Shown here: piece by piece, positions 10,879 through 22,400 of the stretch
Layout of the letters: the number at the start of each line of letters is the position of its first letter
Numbering within the stretch: the first letter of the stretch is position 1
Source: Saccoglossus kowalevskii
Taxonomy: Eukaryota > Hemichordata > Enteropneusta > Harrimaniidae
DNA length: 31,871 nucleotides
Assembly: GCF_000003605.2 (NCBI RefSeq)
Contig: NW_003109094.1
Location: 344,400-376,270 of the forward strand
Reading direction: 5' to 3'
The notes under the pieces: generated by a model
Seen by the model: only the letters and a program-made list of their open reading frames with translations
Told to the model about the DNA's origin: nothing
The model's database searches: none
Translations under genes and position numbers: made by a program

Positions 10879-11461
10879 ATCAAACTCTAAAATAGTTTCT
10901 GGTGTTTGTAACTGTGTAGTGTAAGTTTGATTTAATATTTCATTCACCAGGCGATCAGCAGATGCAGTTAATATATAAATGGACGCACGTTTTTTTCCTT
11001 CCGTAGTAATTTTAATTTCAACTTCGCAACAAATGCCATCATAAGGATTATGAACAAGAAGAACAATGTGGGGATAGGCGACAAGCAACAAATTTTCCAT
11101 CAAATCCGGCGCAATGTTATCGTTTGCGCTCGTCTCGGGAAGCTGACAGTCTTCGTTTTTTCAATCTATGTATAACTGCGGTTGAAAGACGACTGTCTCC
11201 AGTTATTGAACTCAAAAAATACTGGTACAGGATGGAAAATGCCGTGAACAAACCCGAGAATATAGTTTGACGTCCACTCAGGGTCCGACGAAGCATTCGA
11301 ATCCACTGGCGTCGAAGTGTTGATTTCTTGGACGAAAGAAATGTATGAAAAGTTACGCCATTCATCTCAGGATATTTCGCTGTTTTTTTCTTTTTAAACG
11401 AACTCGAGGAATAGCCTGAGGCATTACAATACCAGTTAATAAGTTTGACCAATTCTTGCAA
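10855..11461 (-). pseudogene. THAP-like zinc-finger gene remnant
   Basis: On the minus strand, from 11461 down, the frame reads NWYCNASGYSSSS, then GVTFHTFLSSKKSTLRRQWI and RMLRR, like the middle of a THAP domain (FxxFP, then W-I). A +1 shift gives DPEWTSNYILGFVHGIFHP, the expected position of the RVCSEHF-like C-H pair, whose cysteine is lost. A further open piece at 10855-11103 reads LLLVAYPHIVLLVHNPYDG and may be a downstream part of the same gene. Known THAP domains are C2CH DNA-binding fingers, often in transposases. The gene is inactive. Confidence 0.45.
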
Positions 11462-11639
11462 AACGTTTGTAAAAAAAAATAAGACTTCGGCAACAGTAAC
11501 TACTAGTATATTGCTTGCAGCAGACGCCGCTCAAATTTCAACCCCACCACGAACGTTGAACGGGCTGTCATCCGGTTACTTTGGGAACGCCCTCTATCGA
11601 ATTTCGCGAGAAAAATAGTAACTCGGAAATTAGGAATTA

Positions 11640-13115
11640 TTTTCGGTATACACACAGATTAGTTTAATTTTGGAAAACTTGCATATTTATTTATTATTAG
11701 CCCATTTCTGATATCTCAGAAAATAAGGTTTAATTGAATTTGTCAGAGGTCCTAGAATTAATTTGACTGAAAACTACAGATGTAAAATCAAATGTATTTT
11801 CTCTATTACAAGTATATACATTTTGAAAATAATGTCAAGCATCTTTTTGAAAGGCTAATTTTGAATTAATTTTAATGCTTCTCCAATACTCTTTAAGCTT
11901 TCTTTGATTGAAATTTTATATTTACTTTTTGATGTTTCATGCAACTCTACCAGTCTTCCAGACAATTGCCCTAGAACATTTTCTGAAAACATGTTCCGAA
12001 GTCGTGTTTTCGATTTCTCATGCGACTTTTCTGACTCTCTAGCTGACTTTACCCACGTCTCAATAATTTTTTATTACACACTGTAAGACAATTCCAGAGA
12101 AACTTGTTGGGGTAAATAAGATAACAGTTGAAGGGAATGTCAAAACAATTTACTTGAAAGCTTTAACCATTGCATAAAAGGTCAGGATATCAGCATGTAA
12201 AATAAAAGTTGTCTAAAGTCTGTACAATTGCATGAAAACTCAAGAATAGAAAGTAGTTACGTGGTTGTTGATTCTGAAACGTTTTAAAACTAGTAACAGT
12301 ATGTAAAGTCGAAAACACTTTGTATGGAAAGTCGAACAACCTGAATGAAAATTCAGAAGTGGGGACCTTTTGAATAAAATGTTGGAAAAATTGGTATGGT
12401 AAACTAAAGACCATGACAAACCAACAAAAGCTTTATTGTTTATTAGACTGGTATTCATTAACATAAAATACACATAGCTCTACTAGTGACAGCGAAAGTA
12501 TTTTTTTTATTTGTACAGATTTCTAAACCAAATCCCCCATACAGTAGGCATTATAGGTACTCATTGTGAGAAATGTTAAGACTTGTTGTGAAACGTGTAG
12601 CTGGATGTATGCATTTGACCAAACTAAAAAAAAAATAGATAACAGGCGGAGACATTATCTCTTTCATACGCTTAGCAAGATTTATAAGATTGTACATAAA
12701 TAGTAAAAAAGAAACATGGTGAAATAAGTGATGACGGAATCTACATGTATATAATTTTTTTTTACTGGAAAAAATATATTGACTTTGAACTTTATTTTTG
12801 TGATGTCAAGTTTATTTTGAAAATAAATTTAACAAGTAGTCTGCCGGCTAAATAAAATGACAGAATCGAAGTTATTGTCACAAAATATACAATATTAACC
12901 CAAACAGCTAGCTGTTTTCAAAATCATTGAGACACTCATTGTACCTTTTGAAAAAATGGCTAAAATTTGTTTAAGTAGAAGTCTAAAAAATAATAGACTA
13001 CGGATGATGCGCAATGAGTAATATGAATAGCTCCAGTTGACTTCGTCAGCAAAAACTTAGTTTACTACGGAAGTTTTCATTAATTGTGAATGAAAAAATA
13101 TCACTTCCCGAAAAT
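11640..13115. other. AT-rich intergenic region
   Basis: No gene seen. A degenerate short-period repeat (12165-12415) of the same type as the one at 9355-9610 is the only structure noted. Confidence 0.55.
12165..12415. repeat. Degenerate ~22-25 bp repeat, second tract
   Basis: Successive variants GCATGAAAACTCAAG, GTATGTAAAGTCGAAAAC, TGTATGGAAAGTCGAAC, TGAATGAAAATTCAG and TTGAATAAAATGTTGG are spaced by about 20-25 bp. In one minus-strand frame this gives a loosely repeated Phe/Thr/His pattern, with no sign of a real gene. Confidence 0.45.
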
Positions 13116-13325
13116 ACTGTGAAATACTTTATTTTAGCTAGAAGTAATTTTCACAAAAATGATATTTTGAGTGTATTACATTGAATTTAATTTCACTGAT
13201 TTTTGACGAGTTGAATGTAAAACATAGAAAAAAAGATATATTCGCTGGATTTTAAGTTCACTGAATCATCTCATCAGCGAAAATAGTGAAAATTAATTCC
13301 AAGCAAAAATAAAGTATTTTACAGT
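13116..13325. mobile_element. Fold-back MITE, copy 2
   Basis: Starts ACTGTGAAATACTTTATTTT and ends AAAATAAAGTATTTTACAGT. It shares with copy 1 (379-571) the internal blocks TTTCACTGATTTTTGA, ATTCGCTGGATTT and GAATCATCTC-TCAGCGAAAATAG. It lies just downstream of the TRP gene's longer 3' form. Because of the palindromic ends it carries AATAAA on both strands (13308-13313 on +, 13128-13133 on -). Confidence 0.78.
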
Positions 13326-13420
13326 AATCAATTATGTAAATATAATTATAATACATATAGATGGTATATTAAACACATTACAAATGTGTGTCAGCCATTC
13401 AGCCATTCAGCAGGATATAA

Positions 13421-13495
13421 TCAGGCCGACGATTCACCATTATCATTTCCATCCATCGAACGCAGAGGGATAGTATCTGCAGGGGAACTTTGTAC
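13421..13495 (-). CDS. TRP last coding exon (long form)
   Basis: Acceptor ATGATGCAG. Encodes VQSSPADTIPLRSMDGNDNG then ESSA and TGA at 13421-13423. The Ser/Asp-rich end resembles a disordered channel tail. Confidence 0.65.
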   Translation of the reverse strand, partial: VQSSPADTIPLRSMDGNDNGESSA

Positions 13496-16400
13496 CTGCA
13501 TCATAAAAAAAAGTAAGGAATATAATGACGAATTGAACTAGATGAAAGACGTATTGCTGGCTTGATTTAGTCAGAGTAAGTATTGACCAAGTCAACACCC
13601 CAAGAGTAATTGACTATTATATTGTCATGAATTTGTTTTCGCGTATCTGTTAATCGACTTAATTAGCTGATTATTAGCTGAATTGCTGTGTTATGTCTGT
13701 CATCGTTTAGGCCTATTTGAAGTTTTGGACGGAACTTGGCTCAGTGATTTGGAACTAATTACCAGATAACCGTCGCGATTCTGACAGTTGGTATTCCATA
13801 GTTATTAATGTAGTGAACGATTAATCAAAAGAGATGACGTATTCAGTACTTAGTGTGATTTGCTTTATGATTGAAGGTTACGCCCTAGAGTCTTTTTACT
13901 GCTTTGTATGGTTAGAGTTTTGAAAATGAATAAAGAGAGTTTGAGTTGGTCTTGGGGAGCACAGCACGATAGACGCAGTAGAGAGAGGGGAGTCCGGGAG
14001 AGACTTGGGGCGAGCCTGGACGCAGTCTAAGAGAGTCTTGGGTCAGCCTTGTGATAGTCTTGGGGACTTCTCCCCAGGGCGCTGTGTCTTATAGAGTGCT
14101 CGATTGACCGACTAAGACGAGAGTTGAAACGTATTTCGTTGTGTGTGTCTTATTTGACTGTAAAGTTAAAGTGATTTTCCCGATCCCGCACCTCAAGGGG
14201 ACGAGATATAGAGAGATGAGACGAGATTCCCCCTCTGACAAGTGTGGAGAAACCCGAGAGAAGAGAATTTTCCCCTTGATAATATCTACGACTAGTCCAT
14301 TATCCATAATTGGTCAAATGTACAAGTAATATTGCTCCATTCAGTACGAATATAACACTTTACGGTCGTTTTGAGAATTATTTGGACAGTCAGTTAGCAA
14401 TATATCTAGGAACTTTGCAAAATACTTGGGTCTTTTCCAACTCAGACTTGATGGCGCCGTTGTATTGACACGCGCACAATTGGGATCATTCAAATATCTT
14501 GCTAGATGCGGGTAAAACGCTATTTTCAAAACGACACACGTTGGTTACCATATATTAACAGGTTATATGTTGTATATGCATTCAAAGTGTTATTTTAAAT
14601 TGTTATAACCATCTGAGTCCACCTGACATAGGACAATTTACAAAACAACTCTAGAGTGTTGAGTAACTCCAGATATTAATGAACTCGTCGTTGGCGGGAG
14701 GGCTCAAAGTAAAGTTTCTTAGCATTAGACGCGCTACAGTTTCGCGACAGTTCTGAGCCAAACTAAAAGTTGTTTTTACATTACTGGTGCATTATGTATC
14801 AAATTCAGATTTTATACCGAGGTGGGAGAGTACGTCAGGGATACACGGACGGAAAACTTTATTATAACCATTTGATGGACTTTGTCAAATCAAAAGTGCC
14901 TTCCTTGAGTAAATCACTTTTTCAACTGCAGTTTGAAAATGACAAGGGTATGACGACCGTTATTATGACTAGTCCATTTTTGTAACAGGTACAACTGACT
15001 AAAATGAGCGAGGGGTTGACATTTTTCGACAAATTTAAGCAAAACCCAACTTTGCAAAAAGTTGCAAGTCATTTTGCTAACTGACAATCCGAATAATTCT
15101 CAGAACGGCTGTAATATGACACACTTTCGGGATTCGCTGTACTCCTACATAGAACAAGACTCACATTTGCACTGATGTCAGCTTTTCCATCATCACCATG
15201 TGGTGCAGAATCTTTAACATCAAGCTCAATTCGGCTATAAAAATAAAAATGTACATGGTATTACTATTTCAGTTCTGATATAATTTGTGGGTGATCAGTC
15301 AAAATAGGTATTGCAATTATTTTTTTTTTGCATATAATTGTATAGCATAGAATTCAATGGACAAAATATTTCAAAGTGGTTTCGCATAAACGAATGAATT
15401 CTCTTAACTGAATTTAATGTGTTTTGAAATACGCGTATATATGGTGAAAAGACTATGATTGTAGCCGATTATATTATTGATTTTTCTTCAAGGATAATTG
15501 TTCAAATGATGTATAGCAACTACATTTGATAAGAGTAAAATAATTGTATCTGCCTGCCTGCCTGACAAAGATCTGATCAGGGTAATCAGCATAGCAAAAG
15601 AAAAAATCCCGATTCGAGTTCTTGGTTGCTATCATATGCAGAATTGTATTCATGAAGAATGCTTCACCAATGTGTATAATATTTCCTAAATCCGAATATG
15701 CTGCTGATGCGTGAATATGTTGCTTAACGCGCGGTGGTCGTCGTGCAGCGCGTGTTCGAATTTCATGTAAATAAATAATGTATTTTACACGCGCTGTATG
15801 CGTCGCTGTGAGACCCACATCGAACAGGACGCGGCGCGACGACTGCCACCCTTTAAATATGAATGTCTTACCGGAGCTTAATAAAGGTGAATGGGTTGCT
15901 GAAATATGAATATGTGGTTGCTAGAATGTGAATCTGACATTCTCCTTGCTGGATTGTGAACCAGTTGCCAAAATAACGAGTTATGCTGTTCAATTCACGG
16001 GGGCGGAGCTACGTTACATAATGTTCCACGTTGCTAAAACCCGCACTGTACTATGTAATTTATGGCACTGTGCGAGCTGCTGCAGAACACAGAATATCCC
16101 GTGAAAACTTCGTAGTTCGAAGAAACTGCTTAAACTCAACTTTGAAGCATTCCTGAGCAACTAAATTTGCATATGTTGCACATGTAGGGCTTACAAGTTG
16201 CATTGTTCAGGAGAGTCTCAACAACTATTCCAAAGTACAGTTTTCAGAGAGTTGTCGACCCTTGTTTTCACATTAGTGGTTGCCAGGCAGTGAAAATACC
16301 CGGATGTTTGCCACCGAGAATATAGAATTAATAAGCTAAGCACAACATAGCATATGGGCATGAGAACTGAACACTGAATATTCAATGAACACGAGATTGA

Positions 16401-19400
16401 GAGTTTCTGCTGAGATCGTTTTGGTTTCACTAAAGAAATCTTATATATATGAAATAACACTCACCATCTTCTCAACTATGATGGATACACATTTATAAAC
16501 ACACGTAGAATGACAATTATTGTAAACGTAGCATCATACAACTCTACTTTTTTTGAAATCAGGAAATGTGCTCGAAGTTTTGTATTTCACAGACGGATAC
16601 TAGGAAAAACGACATTTAAACATACCTGTTAGGCTCGGAAAATTGTCCTCGGTGTGATTCGTGTGCTGACCCAAAGTCTCGAGTTCCACCTAGGCATTAA
16701 AACACACATACCGCACTTCTGGTAAATAACGTTTATTTTAAATGACGCCCTCAAGCACTACGTGATGCGAATAATTATATAACAAATACGTAAATTAGTG
16801 ACAGACATGTTTATATCTACTGTGGTGTTATTTCGGCAAAGGGGTTTGGTAAAGCTGTACACTTTCTTGGGACTCACAACCAAACAGCGAAACAACAAAG
16901 TCCGGATTGAAATTGTAGTCGTTGTCTGCGCACGTTGTTCTTATTTGATTTGTTTCATGCGCTCAGTTGTATTTTAGTAAGATTTTGTAATCGTTCCTAA
17001 CTCAATTTGACATGCAACCAACGAAGATTGTATATACCACATCAACTCTCGGGGCGGAGCCACGTCACAGAACGTTCTATTTTGCTTGGACGCGTGTCGC
17101 GAGATGCCCAGGAACGGCCGTCGAGGAGCTGGTGAAAACAACTAAGAACAAACTCAACTTTGAGGTCCTCCTGAGCAACCAAATGTCTTTATCTCGCACA
17201 TGTAGGAACATTCTTGTCACAGTGCACAGGAGAATAAAAAAACTACCAAAAAAATGATGGTTGCCAGGCGGTGAAAATGCCCGGATGTCCACCGGAGAAT
17301 TATTCAACCGTTTAAATGCCATGATTCCCCCCAAAAAGCAGTCCTAGTTGTGGACAAATTCGACTAATGTCTTTTTGAAAGGTTTAAACTGTATAATACC
17401 TTTTGATCCTGTCAGCGATTGTAAAATATTCATCATATCATCCATGCGGGTCTGCATTCGTTCAGTTGATTCATTTAGCTGTTGCTTCATATCAGCCAGC
17501 TCACTGTGATTATCTCGTTCATATACCGTTTGTTCCCTTGGTGACGGAAGCACATCGACACTGCCTCTGTCTCCAGGGTGCTTACTTCTAGATAAACGTT
17601 CTGAGAGTTGATTGAGTTGTTCCTAAAACATTTAATGAACAAAACATACAAAAACATACTTGTAATAACAATGGCATAAGTTACTAGTGCAAATATAGAT
17701 GTATGCAGCAATAAATAGCTTGGGAAAATAGGCTATTGAACCGACACAGCTATGAATATGTCAGTGGTTCTAGGGACATATCCACCGACAAACTGTAAAG
17801 TATATTCTACAGTATGAACTGCATTGGTCAGTTTGAGTATATATATATCATTTTGAACCGGTAGGTGTCGATAATGTTTTTTTTACTCAGTTTAATGGCA
17901 ATTACATCTTGTGGTTGCTATGAGCGTTGGCGTGATTGCTAAGGACACGTGCACCTACTCCTATGATAAATGTTGATCCTATCCCTCTGGTAGCATATCT
18001 GTATTTATAATGGCTTGCTTGCAATAAATTGCATGCATATTAATGAGTACAAGAAAATAGTACACGTTGGCTCACATATAATATACTATGCCATATCGTA
18101 AAACAATGAACTATTAAACATGGTTGCCATGGAAGTGGTTGCTAGGGCTATGATGGCATGCAAAAGAGAATGTCTGAACACCAAATATGTAGGAAATCAG
18201 CTAGATATATCAAAGATTATGGTGTTTTTTTTACAACTCAGGGAAACGTTTTATTTAAAAAGATCTGGGGATTTTTTTAAATAATACATGCATCAATAGA
18301 AGCTTTGCATTCTGTGCCGATGCAGACTCAATATACATACCAACCTATATTGACAGGCGAAATGGTGGACGAAACAGCTCCACTTTGCTTTAAGAACATA
18401 ACAGTATTAAAGCGTTTTTTAAAGAAAAAAATTGAATATACCGTCATGAAATGAACAAATCTGATAGATACATCAATGTACCAATATATCAAATAACAAA
18501 GCAATCAGGCTGGTAGTTCACCTCCACAAGACAACAACTGCATTTTGTGCATAATTCCTAAATTTCTAACCCAAACAATTACAACACATTTTATGCCAAT
18601 ATATGAATTTAAACTACCGTACATATAAATTATATAGGTGAAACGTTTTTTTTTTGCATATTTTTGGGGAATAGAATCAACAATGTAACAACCTCATCAG
18701 ATATCAATCAGATAAAGGAATACAGCTCTTGAGATATCACAAATTGAATATGTATCTACTTAATTGAAACACCAAATCTATTAAAAAAACTACTAAGTGT
18801 AACACTTATCTCCTCGACCAGGTAGGCAATTGCACCAAACCTCAACTAAAAACGTTGGTTTTCACAACAATAAACCTTTTTTTCCTGCATATCTCCCAAA
18901 TTTCTTAACAAAATATTAGACCTAATGTTATGTTCAAACTTTGCAATTATACAATACATCGCCATAAGTAAAAGTTGGCATATTTGAAATTCAAGTTTTT
19001 ACATTCATACTACCCATTTTGCATAACATATATGATCATAATCCTCAATGTTATATTATTCTATTTTTGTCCAGGCAAAGCATAGAAAAAATAATTAACA
19101 ACAAAATCGTTAAGAAAATTATTGTTTAGGTAAATGTCTCAAACTTAAAATGCGTTTGTAGCCACCGGTCACTACTACCAATTATTAATCCCAGCACTTC
19201 AATAATAATATTAATCTTAACAAAAACAATTGACTTTCTGCATGCTTGCTGAAAGCCTAATATTAAAAAATATTTTTAAGAAAGAAGTGTTTGTAACACA
19301 TACAAGTATATTGTAAATGTAATAACAATATGAATGTAAATACAATAACCAAAACAATAGGTTTTTGTGCGATTACGATGCTGCTACCAAAGCTACCAAT

Positions 19401-22400
19401 TACAATCAAACGAACACTGAATTCAAACTCAAAAAGACATGTCACATCGTCACACAGACTACTCGAACTGATGTACAATGAACACGGTCACATATAGAAT
19501 AGTTAATTACCTACAATACTGTCTACCAGCTGAGACATCAACAGGCAAACGAAAAAACATAAGTTACACACTTTCGAACCCGTGATCATGTCAAGCGTCT
19601 CGCCACTACTAGCATACGCATTCTCTTTTTCTCTCAGTTTTAAAAGTGCTAACCTTTCTGACGTCCTTGACATTATATTGTGTTATAGAACTCGTAAGCA
19701 GAACTGAATTTTCCAAATGTTGGTAATGCTTTCCAAATACATAATGTGCTGAAACGGTATTATTCTTATATAATTTCCTTACCCCATTACGAAATGCCAT
19801 CAAGATAAGCATTGTCTTACCTTGATTTGAATCGTCATTTTATTCATGCCTTCATTTTCTCTTGGAATGTCCTCATCATCATCATAAAATTCGTCCAACG
19901 GTGCACACTTCTCATGAATATATTTGTAAAACTTCTGCTTGTCATTTTCTGATAATTTATCTTCAAGACTGTGAATGATTTTAGCTCTCTCCATAAGTGC
20001 ATTTGATTTCACGTTGTCATGAACTCTGAAAATAGAACAATTGCATGAATGGATATTGTGAGAAAAACAGCATAACTATTACAAGCTTGCTCATTTGGAA
20101 TCAGGATATTGAAGAATGAATGATAATTCAGAATTGACACAAACTAATGATACACTCGCCGCCTGGTATGGTAATTTCTTGGCAAAATTGAGTAAACAAT
20201 GCTTTTATTCACAATATGAAGCTAAGAATTTTAACCCATATCTTGAACAATATACCTGCTAGTCTCACTAAAATTGAACCTGGTTGAATTTTTGTTCATG
20301 ATTGATATGTTGTAAGATGGTTGGGTTAAAGAGATGTTATGGTGCCCAAAAAAGAAGACAATTTTTGGTGAAATATATGGTGATATTGGCTAACCCATAT
20401 TACATATAATTATCTCTATAGTGTGTCATCTGAACGTGACAGAATGGTTATTATTAACGTATTTTGAGAAACGTTTTCTAATATTTTTCAAAAATGACTA
20501 TTCTTAGAAAAAATCCATAGAAGCAATTTAAAAAAAAATATTGCATTTTTGACACTTTTTAAAACCTATCAGTCATAATATATATTTTTTCAGTCACTGT
20601 TACAGCGGAGAACAATTATTTTCTTATTTGAGATATGGCATAATATCTCTGCCATAGGAACCTATGATAAAGGCATTATAATACTGGCACAATTCACACT
20701 ATCCCATCGTCCGCCTGCACGGTGTTGCTTCGTTCGAACATTCCTCCCTCCACAACACCGTGCGGTAATTCTATTCATAACCGTGTATGTCACGTGGTTG
20801 CGCGATAGAAAGTTTACCGACCAATAGAAAGCTTTGTTACAATGACTACCAAAAAGCGCTTAGGGCTTTCCATTTCTGATGTCTTCATCTTCGGCTTCAT
20901 TTCTGCCAATATATGTTGCAGTGACACCATGAGCTTTGAGGTATCACACCTACTCTTCTACAATACTCAACAGTGGCTCAACACTATTACCACGCTCGAT
21001 GGTCGCAAGGCTGGTAAAGCATACTAACATAATGATTTACCATTTCCAGCGCGACTAAAAAACGAACACATCAGACTCGGAACTGAACGGCTTTTGTCCG
21101 AATATTGTATTGCCTCGACATCCAAGCCAACACAGCTTCCACTGTGCGAGCATTTTCACCGCCTGGCAACCATCATGGTGAAAACAAAGGCCAAAAACTC
21201 CCAGAAAACGGTACTTTGGGATGCTTGTTGACACCCCCTGAACCGTGTAACAAGATTACCCTGCATATGCAGCATATTTAAATTTGGTTGTCTAGGATTT
21301 CTTTAAAGTTAAGTTTGTGCTGTTTTTTCGATTTTAGCTGTTTTCAACGGCTTTTCGACCGGCGTTCCACAGCAGCTCGCACAAAGCCCATAAAAATGCA
21401 TGGTAGAGTAGTGCGCGTCTTTAATAGCGTCTTGTGACTTAGCTCCGCCCCGACAATGTTGATAGCTTGGCCAAACGCGTTGATGAAAGAAGCAATATGA
21501 TTGGCTGTTGGTAAACTGATTCTAAACTGTGAGGGCATTGTCACATACACATATTCCTAATGAAATACTTCAAGGTGATAGTGGAGTGCTTCGCCGGAAC
21601 ATTCACCTTGAAAATTCAAGATGCACTATCCGCTCAATACAAGTATTATTTTCTAGAAAATTAGGATTGTGACTCACAACCATTTTACGTCAATATTATA
21701 TTGTACAATTTATTACTAAATGAATTAATTATGTGTATTTGCATTGATTCGCAGTCTTCAACTTTACGCCGCCTTACCTGACAAAGGTTTCACTTAGTAA
21801 TGCAATGAAGAGATTCAAGAAGATAACTGCTGTAATTGCAAGATACGTTCCAACCAAAATATCAGTCATTACAGGATGTTCGTCTTTCAGACCCTGACCA
21901 ACAAACAACAACATATTAGTGTTTAAGTAAAGAGACAATTAATTCAAATTTTTAATATGACTTGTCCATTGTTCAATGGTTTTCCAACTATATTTGATAG
22001 TGAATATCTATACTGAATTCCCTAATTGTGATTTACATAAAATAGATTAATTTGTCTAAACACACTACGTGGTACTTATGCGTAACTGACACATTATGAC
22101 CTTATCTTCTAAAGATATGTTTTATTATTATACCTGATTTGTCAACTTGTTTACAAGGACAACCGCTCTAGAAACATAATTGACAATGATAGCAATATTT
22201 TTTACCAGATTATGCGACATTTAGGAAACATAAACTAAACCTATTTGACTGTTAACATAACAATCATTTAATGGACAATTGGAAATATTCAAGAGAACAA
22301 CATTTATTGAATTGTGACAATACAGTCAAATGTAACGTTTTTGCGTAGTCAGTGTCCTTCATTCCAGTGGGAGTACCCCCCAATCCTGACATATGCGAGT

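Larger units (their letters stand above)
9927..11639. mobile_element. Decayed DNA transposon with ~77-bp TIRs
   Basis: The left end (TAATTCCTAATTTTCGAGTT, then the block CTAGAGGGCG, then ACCCGGATGACG) is matched by the complement of the right end (TAATTCCTAATTTCCGAGTT, then ATAGAGGGCG, then AACCGGATGACA) over about 77 bp. Between the ends are a nested fold-back element, a broken SAP/YqaJ-type gene on + and a THAP-like remnant on -. No clear target duplication is seen; AATT at each end may be part of the TIR or the duplication. Superfamily not assigned; THAP domains are known from P-element and Kolobok transposases. Confidence 0.7.

Noticed and set aside
13421-13495. Alternative reading of the last TRP exon as TKFPCRYYPSAFDGWK followed by a stop
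   Set aside because: It requires the weaker GTGCAA donor in the exon before; the GTGAGT donor five bases on is much stronger and gives a Ser/Asp-rich tail.
20842-21027. 61-residue plus-strand frame after a hairpin
   Set aside because: Low-complexity hydrophobic start, no homology recognised, antisense to a TRP intron and beside mobile-element DNA.
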